A stretch of 64,000 nucleotides of DNA, taken from Ewingella sp963519305 (GTDB lineage: Bacteria > Pseudomonadota > Gammaproteobacteria > Enterobacterales > Enterobacteriaceae). Positions 35,689 through 44,900 of this stretch are shown here, piece by piece. The notes below the pieces were generated by a model. The model was not told where the DNA came from and did not search any database. It saw only the letters and a list, made by a program, of their open reading frames with translations. Positions within the stretch are counted from its first letter, which is position 1; each line of letters begins with the position of its first letter. The stretch is from NCBI GenBank assembly GCA_963519305.1, contig CAUQMS010000007.1, positions 1 through 64,000 on the forward strand, given 5' to 3'. The translations under genes were made by a program, and so were the position numbers.

Positions 35689-36885
35689 ATGAGCCATCAT
35701 CTGACAGAAAAACGCCTGGGCTATGTCCTGGTATTGGGTTCCCTCGCGGCACTTGGCCCGTTGTGCACCGACCTCTATTTACCGGCGCTGCCCCAGATGG
35801 CCGTCGAACTCGACACCACCACCGCCGCCAGTCAGCTGAGTCTGACCGCCGGTTTATTGGGGCTTGGCCTCGGGCAGCTGATTTTTGGCCCGCTCAGTGA
35901 CAAATATGGGCGCATCCGTCCCCTGCTCTGGTCGCTGGCACTGTTGCTGGCAGCATCCGTGTGGTGTGCGCTTGCCCCTGACATTGACCAGCTGATTGCG
36001 GCCCGTCTGTTGCAGGGTCTGGCTGGTGCAGGTGGTGCGGTGCTGTCACGCGCCGTCGCCCGCGATTTATATAACGGACATGAACTCACCCGCTTCTTTG
36101 CGCTGCTGATGCTGGTGAACGGGCTGGCACCGATTGTCGCGCCGGTGCTGGGCGGTGGCCTGCTGAACTTTATGAGCTGGCGGGGAATATTTGGCGCGCT
36201 GGCGGTGATTTCCGTTCTGTTATTTAGTTTCTCGGCCCTGAAACTGCACGAAACACTGCCCGCTGAGCGGCGCTCCGAAGGCGGTGTGATGGTGATGGTG
36301 CGCTCAATTGGCCGGTTGATGAAAGACCGGCAGTTTATGGGTCTGTGCCTGACGCAGGGCTTTACGATGGCCGGTATGTTCGCCTACATCGGCGCATCGC
36401 CTTTTGTTTTACAACAGATTTATCACCTCAGCCCGCAGATGTTCAGCCTGTGCTTTGCCGCTAACGGCGTCGGCCTGGTCATTGCCGCACAGGTTTCCAC
36501 GCGTCTGAGCCGCCGGTGGGGCGAACTGGCGCTGGTCAAAACCGGTTTGTGCGTCGCCGCGGTGGGTTCCCTCTCGCTGGTGCTGGCCGCCAGTCTGCAC
36601 GCACCGCTGATTATGCTGCTGGTGCCACTGTTCTTTTCGGTGATAACCATCGGTATTGTCGGGCCAAATGCAGGTTCACTTGCGATGCAGAGTCAGGGGA
36701 AAAATGCGGGCAGCGCATCGGCGCTGATTGGGGTATGTATGTTCGCGCTGGGGTCGGTTAGCGTCCCGATAAGCGGGCTGGGTGGTACGTCGGCGCTGTC
36801 GATGGGGCTGACCATCCTCGGCTGTTACGCCATCGCCATAACGCTGTTTATCACGCTGGTGCGTAAACACTCAGCCACTGAATAA
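35689..36885 (+). CDS. Bcr/CflA-type MFS efflux transporter
   Basis: The 398 residues form twelve predicted helices. The motif TDLYLPALPQMA near residue 28 and the MFS loop GPLSDKYGRIRP near 67 define the drug:proton antiporter group of Bcr/CflA. It may export drugs or small peptides. It lies after the TetR gene, probably in one transcript, and ends near the cspE terminator. Confidence 0.9.
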   Translation: MSHHLTEKRLGYVLVLGSLAALGPLCTDLYLPALPQMAVELDTTTAASQLSLTAGLLGLGLGQLIFGPLSDKYGRIRPLLWSLALLLAASVWCALAPDIDQLIAARLLQGLAGAGGAVLSRAVARDLYNGHELTRFFALLMLVNGLAPIVAPVLGGGLLNFMSWRGIFGALAVISVLLFSFSALKLHETLPAERRSEGGVMVMVRSIGRLMKDRQFMGLCLTQGFTMAGMFAYIGASPFVLQQIYHLSPQMFSLCFAANGVGLVIAAQVSTRLSRRWGELALVKTGLCVAAVGSLSLVLAASLHAPLIMLLVPLFFSVITIGIVGPNAGSLAMQSQGKNAGSASALIGVCMFALGSVSVPISGLGGTSALSMGLTILGCYAIAITLFITLVRKHSATE

Positions 36886-36924
36886 ACAACCGGCCTTCGC
36901 CGCATCACAAAAACAGAGCACAAA

Positions 36925-36948
36925 AAAAACCCGCATCAGCGGGTTTTT
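36925..36948. terminator. Bidirectional terminator between the efflux gene and cspE
   Basis: The stem AAAAACCCGC/GCGGGTTTTT with loop ATCA serves both convergent genes: T tracts flank the GC core on each strand. Confidence 0.9.
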
Positions 36949-36964
36949 CAAAATTTGGCGAGAG

Positions 36965-37174
36965 TTAAATAGGTTTAACGTCAGCAGCCGATGGACCTTT
37001 AGCGCCCTGTGTGATTTCGAACTCAACACGTTGGCCTTCAGCGAGGGTTTTAAAACCGCTGCTGGCAATAGCAGAGAAATGAACAAAAACATCTTTGCTG
37101 CCATCTTCAGGGGTAATGAAACCAAAACCTTTAGATTCATTGAACCACTTAACGCTACCTGTAATCTTAGACAT
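36965..37174 (-). CDS. cspE: Cold-shock-family RNA chaperone CspE
   Basis: CspE is a constitutive nucleic-acid-binding cold-shock-domain protein involved in transcription antitermination. The 69 residues have RNP1 KGFGFI and RNP2 VFVHF and are closest to E. coli CspE/CspC. Its location near crcB supports CspE. The E. coli neighbour pagP is not present in the window. Confidence 0.93.
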   Translation of the reverse strand: MSKITGSVKWFNESKGFGFITPEDGSKDVFVHFSAIASSGFKTLAEGQRVEFEITQGAKGPSAADVKPI

Positions 37175-37342
37175 CTAACATACCTTTACGTGAATGAACG
37201 GCACAGAACGTGTGTCAATTACAGTACAGCAACAGATTCAGCTTTTGTCCAGAATTCCGATTGCAATAAGCGATAAACCTCTCACTCTTAAGGTTTGTAC
37301 GATAATTCCTACTGTGAAAACGCACTCAAAGACCATAAAGAA

Positions 37343-38125
37343 TCAGAAAAATGAGTCGTCGTCATTGCTGAAATCATCGGAACTATCGTCGCTATCGCCG
37401 AAACCAAAACCGGCATTGTCGTTGTTATCGCGCAGAGAGGCGTCCTGCCAGTCCGACTGACCACTGTCAAAATTTTGCTGCTGAAAATCATTATTCCCCA
37501 GGAAGCTGGTGTCATTTGGGTCAAGATTCTGCACCGGCGGCTCTTCAATAATGTTCACAATTTCCTGCGGCTGGCTCTGATGGAACATGCCGGTCAGCAT
37601 ATCGGCCAGTACCACGCCTCCCGCGACACCTGCGGCGGTGCGCAAAGCGCTGCCAAGGAATCCCGGCTGTTGCGGCGCTGCCTGCTGCGGGGCGGCTTGT
37701 TGCTGGTAAGGCTGCTGCTGATACTGCTGTTGCGGCTGGGCATTGCGGTTATCCCACCCGTTTGTGCCCGGAATAGGCTGGCTGCCAGAATTATTCTGTG
37801 GCGCGGCATGTGGTTGATTTTGCGCTGATGCGCCACCGCCAAACAGCCCGGCCAGGAAACCACTGCTGGACGGACGCGCGGATTTCGCCTGCTCCTGTAA
37901 CTGCTCGATTTGCTGCTGTTGCGCCTGGACCTGCTGATTGAGCTTAGTCAGCGCGGCTTCCTGAATAATCATCGCCTGCGCCATATAATACGGAGCCGAT
38001 GGTTGTTTAGTGATACAAGCCTGAATGACACGTTCTGCCTCGGCGTCACGCGGTGCCGTTACCGACTCAGCCTGTTGCAGACGACTAAAAAGACCTTCGA
38101 TTAAACGCTGTTCTTCGGATTGCAT
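37343..38125 (-). CDS. DUF2076 protein with Gln-rich and acidic low-complexity regions
   Basis: The 260-residue product begins with a DUF2076 domain: a helical EEQRLIEGLFSRL, then YYMAQAMIIQE. A short coiled coil (about 60-80, Gln-rich) follows, then a Gly segment GFLAGLFGGG, a Gln/Pro-rich linker (about 115-155), a second Gly/Ala hydrophobic segment, and a strongly acidic Asp/Ser tail. It is likely a peripheral or secreted protein of unknown function. It is transcribed alone; a terminator-like hairpin lies upstream at 38192. Confidence 0.8.
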   Translation of the reverse strand: MQSEEQRLIEGLFSRLQQAESVTAPRDAEAERVIQACITKQPSAPYYMAQAMIIQEAALTKLNQQVQAQQQQIEQLQEQAKSARPSSSGFLAGLFGGGASAQNQPHAAPQNNSGSQPIPGTNGWDNRNAQPQQQYQQQPYQQQAAPQQAAPQQPGFLGSALRTAAGVAGGVVLADMLTGMFHQSQPQEIVNIIEEPPVQNLDPNDTSFLGNNDFQQQNFDSGQSDWQDASLRDNNDNAGFGFGDSDDSSDDFSNDDDSFF

Positions 38126-38186
38126 AAATTCACCTTGTCGATGTGTGTTGCTCCGCCATCAGGGCTTTCGCAGACAAAAACACCAC

Positions 38187-38206
38187 AAAAGCCCGCACTA
38201 TGCGGG
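38187..38206 (-). terminator. Rho-independent terminator on the minus strand
   Basis: Read on the minus strand, CCCGCA-TAG-TGCGGG is followed by CTTTTG. It lies between the iron-binding-protein gene and the DUF2076 gene and backs up the first terminator at 38324. Confidence 0.55.
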
Positions 38207-38323
38207 AATCTACCGATCACACTAAACCAAATAGTTACTGGGATGAATTAACCGAGTGTCAACAAATGTGATCGCGGTAAATAACGTGGACTGAACAAAA
38301 CGGGCGGGACAGACGGGTAAGTA

Positions 38324-38356
38324 AACCTCTGTCTGCCGGGGAGGCAGACAGAGGTT
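38324..38356 (-). terminator. Strong hairpin after the iron-complex binding protein gene
   Basis: A 14-bp perfect stem AACCTCTGTCTGCC/GGCAGACAGAGGTT with a 5-nt loop sits 14 bp past the stop. Only a short T stretch follows on the minus strand, so it may stabilise mRNA as well as terminate. Confidence 0.7.
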
Positions 38357-38369
38357 ATCAGCGTGGTAC

Positions 38370-39500
38370 TTACTTGGCTTCAGACCAGCCGAAAATGAAC
38401 GCGGTGTCCGGCAGGTTGGTGTAGTTGCGCACCAGGTCATGGTAGGTCTTAGCCGGGTCCAGATCTTTAAACTGCTGCGGATAGATAAACTTCGCCAGAT
38501 ATTCCATACCGACAATATTGTAAGGATGGTTATAGAACTGGTGATAAATGCCGTAGGCACGTTTGTCCGTCACGGCAGAGATCTGTGCGATACCGTTACG
38601 CGCCAGCAGCGCCTGACCTTCGCGTTCTACATTCGCCTGACTGGCACCGTAACCCAGCGGCAGAATATGTGACACGCTGCCGTTAGCCGGACGCGCTGAG
38701 CCGGTCATGATGTAAGCATCAGGCTTCATGCTGATGACTTTTTCCAGCGACACATCACCGGACGCCCCTGGCAGCAGATCACTCCCGATATTATCGGCAC
38801 CGACGGCTTTCACCAGTTTGCCCCAGCCTGCATCACCGTGCGTAAAGCAGCAGGAGTCAGAACGCCCAGCGATGGCTTCGATAAACACCTTAGGTTTCGG
38901 ATTCACCGACGCCACGACCTGCTGAATATGCTGATAGTGCGCGTTGTAGAATTTACTGTAAGCCTCAGCATTTTTTTCCTGATTCAGCACCTTACCCAGC
39001 AACTCGATGCTTGGCGCGGTGTTTTTCGCCGGGTCACGTTCATAATCCACAAACAGCACCGGGATCTTCAGCGCGCTGAGTTTGTCGAGAACACCGGCTT
39101 CTTTCAGTGAATCTTTTGCCCGCAGCTGTGCCACCATCAGATCAGGCTTTTGCGCTATCACGGTTTCGAGATCAACCTGCCCTTTGTCACTGAATCCCAT
39201 ATCCAGAATTTTGGCGGAATCCGGCCATTTGCCTTTCAGCATCTCCCAGGTGCCGCTGTCGGTTTTCTTCAGCAGGTTATTCCACGCCACAACGTGCTGG
39301 AACGGATTGGCTTTATCGAGCACCGCCAGCGAAAGAATATCGCGGCCATCCTGCAAAATAATGCGCTGTGGGGCTTTGGTGAACGTCAGTTTCTGACCAT
39401 CAAGGTCAGTGACGTTCAGCGGATAGGTGGTGGCGAAACTGGCAAAAGTGGTAGCCATCAGGCCAGCCACGGAGAGCACGCAAGCGGTATTCTTCAGCAT
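38370..39500 (-). CDS. Iron-complex ABC transporter substrate-binding protein
   Basis: The ATG at 39500 gives 376 residues (a TTG five codons upstream is possible). A signal peptide ending ASFA is followed by a class III binding protein (FecB/BtuF type) with APQRIILQDGRD and a long bridging helix. KVFIEAIAGRSDSCCF contains a CC pair. No permease or ATPase gene lies nearby, so it is an orphan that must work with a transporter encoded elsewhere. A Fur box lies upstream, so iron limitation should induce it. Confidence 0.82.
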   Translation of the reverse strand: MLKNTACVLSVAGLMATTFASFATTYPLNVTDLDGQKLTFTKAPQRIILQDGRDILSLAVLDKANPFQHVVAWNNLLKKTDSGTWEMLKGKWPDSAKILDMGFSDKGQVDLETVIAQKPDLMVAQLRAKDSLKEAGVLDKLSALKIPVLFVDYERDPAKNTAPSIELLGKVLNQEKNAEAYSKFYNAHYQHIQQVVASVNPKPKVFIEAIAGRSDSCCFTHGDAGWGKLVKAVGADNIGSDLLPGASGDVSLEKVISMKPDAYIMTGSARPANGSVSHILPLGYGASQANVEREGQALLARNGIAQISAVTDKRAYGIYHQFYNHPYNIVGMEYLAKFIYPQQFKDLDPAKTYHDLVRNYTNLPDTAFIFGWSEAK

Positions 39501-39533
39501 TTTCTTACCCGGCAATGAGAATTAAACAGAAAT

Positions 39534-39552
39534 GATTTTGAGAACCATTATC
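39534..39552 (-). promoter_or_regulatory. Fur box
   Basis: The 19-mer GATTTTGAGAACCATTATC matches the Fur consensus GATAATGATAATCATTATC at 15 of 19 positions. It lies 34 bp upstream of the iron-complex binding protein gene, within reach of its promoter. The remaining sequence to 39751 holds no gene. Confidence 0.7.
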
Positions 39553-39751
39553 AAATAATGATGAAATCATAAACAATGATTGATTCGCAGGGCAATGTTT
39601 TTTGGGCATAAAATGTTGATAAAACATGTCGAAATATTAATTCAGAGTGGCGGAGCTCAGCCCGGTTAGCGATTTGAGACAGTCAGTATTGGCTCATATC
39701 ACTTAAACCGGACTGGGTTCCCTTCGGGTATCAGCTCGTCCGTGCAGCGGT

Positions 39752-41290
39752 TTAGCCCGCCGCGACTTCTGCCCGTATCGCCTTTCTGGTCGCCTTTCCT
39801 CCCCACACTTCCTCATACTCATACCCGGTCAGATCTTTGATAACCTTACGGCACTCGGGCGTACAGTCTGCCAGATTGCCGCCGAGCTTCAGGCGGGCGA
39901 CTTCCTGAATCAGCATCTTGTGGGTGTCGCGCGTCAGTTTAAATTTGAAAGTCATGTAAAAACTGACGGCCAGCAGTGCGGCTGTGGCGAAGACCATCAG
40001 CCCGATAATCGCGTGCAACGCACTGGCTGGCTGGACGCCCTGCCCTTTAACAAAACCGCTCTCCTGCAACACGATGCCGATCAGCATAATCGCCAGCGCG
40101 ACGGTACTTTTGCGCGTCAGCACCATCACACCGGCAAAGATCCCTTCGCGACGTTTTTTAGTGACGATCTCATCAACGTCGGGAATAAAACTGTAGATGT
40201 TCCATGGAATATAATAAAGCCCGGCGCGTGCAAAACCAAATATCGCGAATATGACCGAGAACAGCAGAATAGAAACGGCCATTTCGGTGATATACACATA
40301 AAACAAAAATGCCAGCACGCCGAAAATAATACCGTAGGCCAGACGCAGTGCGCCAGATGCCGACATATTCAGTTTTTCCAGCAGCATCATAAATACGAAC
40401 GTCGAAGGAACAGAAACTAATGCCGCGACGGTTAAATACCCGGAGACCGCAGAGGCACTAAGGTGTAATCCATACACTACGTAATAGGTAAATACCGCAC
40501 CAAAAACATCCAGCGCGGTGAACGAGAAAATATAAATGATAATGTGCTGGCGGAACATACGAATTTTAAAGGAAGAAAGGAGATCGAGTACCAGACTTTT
40601 TAAATGATGCCAGAGATTGCCGCTGCGGGCACCGAGCGGTTCCGGCTCGAACTCTTCCCGCACGTCTTTGGCTTCCCAGGTACACATCCATGTGGTGAAT
40701 ACTGCAACACAAAAAATAGAGGCAAAAATAATGCCGGTGTAGGTATAAGTCATCGGATTGTCTTTGCCGGTGAACTGCATAATAACGCCTGGAATAGACA
40801 CTGCCAGCAGGCCACCGAGCTGGGAGCAAATCATGCGAACACCAGAAAGCCGTGTGCGTTCACTGAACCGGTTAGTCATTTCAGAAGAGAGCGTTTCCCA
40901 CGGCACCAGCACCATGGCGGAAAGCAGCTCGATAGAAAGGTAGGTGCCGAGATAATACCAGTAGCTCATGTCGGTCACCCAGACCAGCGCGTACAGGAAC
41001 ATCATCGGTGCACTAATCAGCAGGAAAAACCGACGGCGGCCAAACTTTTTTCCAAGCCAGGTATTGGCGAAGTTATCGGTGATATACCCCATGATCGGAC
41101 TTAATAGGGCATCGATCACACGGGCGATGGCGAATATTGAACCGGCTTCTAAAACTGATAATCCACAATAAGTGGTGTAAAAGAATAATAACCAGGTGCC
41201 GATGACAGCGAATGCACCGCCACCAAATAAATCCGTCACGCCATAACCGATGGCCGTGCCGTAACCAACTCTGCGCTCAGTAGGTTTCAT
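39752..41290 (-). CDS. GPH-family sugar:cation symporter
   Basis: The 512-residue product has about twelve helices of the glycoside-pentoside-hexuronide family (MelB/XylP relatives), with GYGVTDLFGGGAF in helix 1 and PIMGYITDNFANTWLGKKFGRRR in the first cytoplasmic loop. It is longer than MelB by about 40 residues because of a charged C-terminal tail. It lies 40 bp downstream of three oxidoreductase genes and should import their substrate with Na+ or H+. Confidence 0.88.
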   Translation of the reverse strand: MKPTERRVGYGTAIGYGVTDLFGGGAFAVIGTWLLFFYTTYCGLSVLEAGSIFAIARVIDALLSPIMGYITDNFANTWLGKKFGRRRFFLLISAPMMFLYALVWVTDMSYWYYLGTYLSIELLSAMVLVPWETLSSEMTNRFSERTRLSGVRMICSQLGGLLAVSIPGVIMQFTGKDNPMTYTYTGIIFASIFCVAVFTTWMCTWEAKDVREEFEPEPLGARSGNLWHHLKSLVLDLLSSFKIRMFRQHIIIYIFSFTALDVFGAVFTYYVVYGLHLSASAVSGYLTVAALVSVPSTFVFMMLLEKLNMSASGALRLAYGIIFGVLAFLFYVYITEMAVSILLFSVIFAIFGFARAGLYYIPWNIYSFIPDVDEIVTKKRREGIFAGVMVLTRKSTVALAIMLIGIVLQESGFVKGQGVQPASALHAIIGLMVFATAALLAVSFYMTFKFKLTRDTHKMLIQEVARLKLGGNLADCTPECRKVIKDLTGYEYEEVWGGKATRKAIRAEVAAG

Positions 41291-41330
41291 TTTTATTATC
41301 CTGTGAATATAGGGTTATTATTAAATTTAT

Positions 41331-42350
41331 TTATTCAAGCGTTATCCATTGTCGTAATTGTGAGGAACGATAAATCGCCTCAACCATATTCAGTGAAATC
41401 TCAGCCTCAGCCAGGGAGATATAATGGTGTTCTTCAGGATGTAAAACGGTATGCGTGAAATTAAAAATTGCCTGACGATGACTGTCGCCCCAGTAGCTTT
41501 TCGTTTTACCCGCCGGACTTTGGTCATTCACCAGCAGCGTTTTACTTTCTCCTTCGAGCAGCCACAACGCGTTATGATGCAGCTGCAACAGCCCTTTCTC
41601 GCAGTGAATTTCCAGCAGCAGCGGTGAATCTGTACTGTGGCCGTTGGTCGCATAAAACAGGCCGCGCGCACCGTTTGCCAGTTTGAGACTCGCCATGGCA
41701 GTATCTTCATTTTCAGTAACATCGGTCAGAAAATGGTTGTCCACGATACCTTTTACCGCATGGATACCCCCGCCGAACCACTGCATGAGATCCAGCGTGT
41801 GAATGGCCTGATTGATCAACAGGCTGCCGCCTTCGGTAGCAAAACGCCCGCGCCACGGGCTGGCAGTGTAATACGCACCGCCGCGCGACCAGCTCAATAT
41901 CGCTTTAATACTCAGCATGTTGCCGAGTTCGCCGCTTTCCAGCAGCGCTTTTATTTTCTGGCTCGACGGGTTGAGCCGGTTCTGGTAACACACCCCGAGC
42001 ATTAAACCTGAATGGCTCACGGCCTGCCTGATGGCCTTCACCTCGGTAGCGTTCAGCGCTACCGGCTTCTCGGTGAAAACGTGTTTCCCCGCCGCCAGCG
42101 CGGCGAGAATAGCTTCCTGATGCAGATGATGCGGCAGGCAAATATGCACCATATCGATGTACGGGTCGCGCAGCATTTCGTGGTAATCGGTGTAACAATC
42201 GCACGCGTATTGCCCGGCCAACGCCTGGCCTTTGTTGGCGTCGCATTCGGCGATAGCCACCAGCCGGCTGGCCGGGTTTTGCCGTATCGCCTCAGCGTGA
42301 CAGGTGTGGATCGCCCCGCAGCCGATAATAGCCGCATTGATGATTTTCAT
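41331..42350 (-). CDS. Gfo/Idh/MocA-family oxidoreductase
   Basis: The ATG at 42350 (GGGAGG 6 nt upstream) gives 339 residues. The N-terminal Rossmann fold has IGCGAIH and the family motif EKPV near residue 93. The C-terminal alpha/beta domain has NQAIHTLDLMQWF with the catalytic-type histidine. It probably oxidises or reduces a sugar or cyclitol hydroxyl with NAD(P). It is third in the operon 44619 to 39752. Confidence 0.87.
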   Translation of the reverse strand: MKIINAAIIGCGAIHTCHAEAIRQNPASRLVAIAECDANKGQALAGQYACDCYTDYHEMLRDPYIDMVHICLPHHLHQEAILAALAAGKHVFTEKPVALNATEVKAIRQAVSHSGLMLGVCYQNRLNPSSQKIKALLESGELGNMLSIKAILSWSRGGAYYTASPWRGRFATEGGSLLINQAIHTLDLMQWFGGGIHAVKGIVDNHFLTDVTENEDTAMASLKLANGARGLFYATNGHSTDSPLLLEIHCEKGLLQLHHNALWLLEGESKTLLVNDQSPAGKTKSYWGDSHRQAIFNFTHTVLHPEEHHYISLAEAEISLNMVEAIYRSSQLRQWITLE

Positions 42351-42370
42351 GATGTGCCTCCCGGCGCTAT

Positions 42371-43441
42371 CTACTGATTCGCCTGGTTCGCCAGCATCTG
42401 CGCCCGCACACATAGCTCGGCGGCTTTAAACGCGTGTTCCTGCGTCATGGCATTTTCGGTACGATGCAGACAGTCGAGGATCAGCTGGCCAAAGAACGGG
42501 AAACCGACATTACCAGACACCGGATAACGGAACTCGCCCTGCTGATTCACCAGATACACCACATCCTGCCCGCCACGCGTAATATCGACGTATTTACGGA
42601 TCTCGATGTAACCTTCAGTACCCAGCAGCGTCAGCCGCCCGTCGCCCCAGGCACTCAGCCCTGGTGGCGTAAACCAGTCACAGCGGAAATAACCGCGCGC
42701 GCCGTTGTCGCCTTCGAGCATGGCGTCGCCAAAATCTTCAAAATTCGGTGATTGCGGATGATTGAAATTCAGCGCCTGCGCAGCCACTACGCGGGCGTTG
42801 CTATTGCCGGTGTAAAACAGGAATTGTTCGATCTGATGGCTGCCGATATCGCACAGGATCCCGCCAAATTTTTCCCTCTCATAAAACCAGGCCGGACGGC
42901 CCTCGCCCTCGCGATGCGGTCCGGTGCCGAGCGTCTGGATCACCCGTCCGATCGCCCCTTCCTGCACCAACTGCCCGGCAAACACCGCACTTTCAACGTG
43001 CAAACGTTCACTGTAATACACTGCATATTTACGCCCCGTCGCGGCCACTTTGGCTTTCGCGACGGCCAGTTGTTCCAGCGTGGTGAGCGGCGCTTTATCG
43101 ACGAAATAATCCTTACCGGCGTCCATCACTTTCAACCCCAGCGCGCAGCGTTCATCAGGCACTCCCGCGCCTGCCACCAGCTGAACTTCTTTATCGCCGA
43201 GAATAACGTCCAGCGAATCAGCGACCGCCACCTGCGGATACTGGCTGACAAATTTCGCCACCTTTTCAGGATCCGGATCGTAGACCCATTTCAGGCTGGC
43301 ACCCGCTTCGATCAGCCCGTTGCACATACCGTAAATATGCCCGTGATCCAGCGCCGCAGCGGCGATCACGAATTCGCCTGGCTTGACCACTGACTGCGGT
43401 TTGCCTACCGGTGCGTAGTTCATACCATCGTTATTGCTCAT
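42371..43441 (-). CDS. Gfo/Idh/MocA-family protein with altered cofactor motifs
   Basis: The 356-residue product keeps the C-terminal fold, including CDIGSHQIEQFLFYTG, but the glycine-rich loop is replaced by AAAALDHGHIYGM and the usual EKP is DKAPL. NAD(P) binding may therefore differ, or it may bind a sugar acid or act as an isomerase or epimerase-like enzyme. It starts 2 bp after the previous gene and lies 20 bp before the next, so all three are coexpressed. Confidence 0.82.
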   Translation of the reverse strand: MSNNDGMNYAPVGKPQSVVKPGEFVIAAAALDHGHIYGMCNGLIEAGASLKWVYDPDPEKVAKFVSQYPQVAVADSLDVILGDKEVQLVAGAGVPDERCALGLKVMDAGKDYFVDKAPLTTLEQLAVAKAKVAATGRKYAVYYSERLHVESAVFAGQLVQEGAIGRVIQTLGTGPHREGEGRPAWFYEREKFGGILCDIGSHQIEQFLFYTGNSNARVVAAQALNFNHPQSPNFEDFGDAMLEGDNGARGYFRCDWFTPPGLSAWGDGRLTLLGTEGYIEIRKYVDITRGGQDVVYLVNQQGEFRYPVSGNVGFPFFGQLILDCLHRTENAMTQEHAFKAAELCVRAQMLANQANQ

Positions 43442-43443
43442 CT

Positions 43444-44619
43444 TCAGGCTCCTTTATCCATGTCTTTGCCGAGCGGGATCGCATCTTCATTGGCGAAGTT
43501 TTCAACTGACGCAGATTTCTCATAAAAGTGCGGTGCCAGCGACACCAGCCCGCCGGTCTGATAGAACGGATCCGACGGCAGGATCGGCAACGTCACAATG
43601 CTGCGGGTGATGGCAGATTTATAAATCGCGGCGATAAGCTCCAGCGATCGCTTGCCCTGAACGCCGTCGATCAAAGGCGGGGTGGAGGTTTCGAGCGCGG
43701 TGAGGAAATTGTCGATCTGGCCAGTGTGCAGCGTATAGGTCAGTTTAGGGATCGACTGATAAAGGTCGTCGAGGCGGTTTTCCCGCGCCAGATCGCGCGC
43801 CTCAACCGGGAATCCGTTCGGTGCAGAAATACTGGAGAACTTATCCCACGGCGCTGAAACACGCGCCTTCTCGCCCTGAATCACTATTTTCTGATCTTCG
43901 CCGTGATGCACCACCGATGCGGTCAGCTGCGTCAGCGCGCCGGAGTCATATTTGAAAATCGCCGCCGAGAGATCTTCCACTTCGGCGTTATCGTGCGCAG
44001 CGTTGGTGATCATCGAGACCACTTCAGATGGAAAACCGAGCATCCACTGGATTGCATCAATGTGATGGACCGCGTGATTGAGCGTGCAGCCGCCCGCCTC
44101 TTTTTCCCAGGTGCCGCGCCACCATAAGTCGTAATAGGCGTGGCCGCGCCACCAGAAGGAATCCACCTGTGCGTGGCAGACTTTGCCCGCTTCACCGGAA
44201 TCAATAACCTTTTTCAACCGCCAGAAGGCGTCGGTAAACCGATTTTGCGCAATAATCGACAGCGTTTTACCGCTCTCCTGCGCCGCACGGATCATCGCGT
44301 CACACTCCTGCAGTGACGCCGCCATCGGCTTCTCGCACAGTACGTGTTTGCCGGATTTGAGCGCATCAATTGAAATTTCTGCGTGCACATACGGCGGCGT
44401 GCAGATATCCACCACATCGATATCAGGGTTGTTAAGAATCTCCTGATGGCTGGCATACACCTGCGCCTGGGTCAGACCGTAGTGCTTTTTCTTCTCTTCA
44501 GCTTTCTCAGGGTAAATATCGACCAGCGCGACAATCTGACAACGGTCAGAAAACTCTAAATATCCCTGAATATGGTTATGCGAAATATTACCGGTACCAA
44601 TGATCGCTATTTTCAGCAT
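43444..44619 (-). CDS. Gfo/Idh/MocA-family oxidoreductase
   Basis: The ATG at 44619 has AGGAA 7 nt upstream and gives 391 residues. The Rossmann loop IGTGNIS and the motif CEKPM near residue 98 are intact. HAVHHIDAIQWMLG carries the active-site histidine. The C-terminal extension of about 50 residues (QTGGLVSLAPHFY) is unusual for the family. First gene of the operon, divergent from the LacI regulator. Confidence 0.88.
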   Translation of the reverse strand: MLKIAIIGTGNISHNHIQGYLEFSDRCQIVALVDIYPEKAEEKKKHYGLTQAQVYASHQEILNNPDIDVVDICTPPYVHAEISIDALKSGKHVLCEKPMAASLQECDAMIRAAQESGKTLSIIAQNRFTDAFWRLKKVIDSGEAGKVCHAQVDSFWWRGHAYYDLWWRGTWEKEAGGCTLNHAVHHIDAIQWMLGFPSEVVSMITNAAHDNAEVEDLSAAIFKYDSGALTQLTASVVHHGEDQKIVIQGEKARVSAPWDKFSSISAPNGFPVEARDLARENRLDDLYQSIPKLTYTLHTGQIDNFLTALETSTPPLIDGVQGKRSLELIAAIYKSAITRSIVTLPILPSDPFYQTGGLVSLAPHFYEKSASVENFANEDAIPLGKDMDKGA

Positions 44620-44665
44620 TATCTTGTTCCTGATTAACATCGATGGGCAGCCGTCACCTTGCTGA

Positions 44666-44698
44666 TTTAATGAAAAATTTAATTAATTCGTCATTAAA
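44666..44698. promoter_or_regulatory. Inverted repeat in the oxidoreductase/LacI divergent region
   Basis: TTTAATGA (44666) and TCATTAAA (44691) form an 8-bp inverted repeat over a 17-bp AT-rich spacer, 47 bp before the first oxidoreductase gene. A second possible operator core, ACCGGT, is at 44776-44781. A -10-like TATGAT (44821) faces the lacI-type gene. None of these can be assigned with confidence. Confidence 0.3.
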
Positions 44699-44900
44699 AC
44701 TGGCGCGGAGGAATACGTGATTTGTTTATTTCATTCTTATTGCAGAGAGAATAGTAATGGCATTTTTTTCCAACAACCGGTATTTGTGACAGGAATTGCA
44801 GCGCGGCGTTTGTTATTTGCTATGATGGTGAATAGCTGATGAATTACAAACAGTTAACTGTGGCAATAAGTCCATAAGCTAATGAGGCGTTGATCACAAA

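Noticed and set aside
44666..44900. CRP site TGTGAC-N-TTGCAG in the LacI divergent region
   Set aside because: Only the left half fits the CRP consensus; too weak to list as a site.
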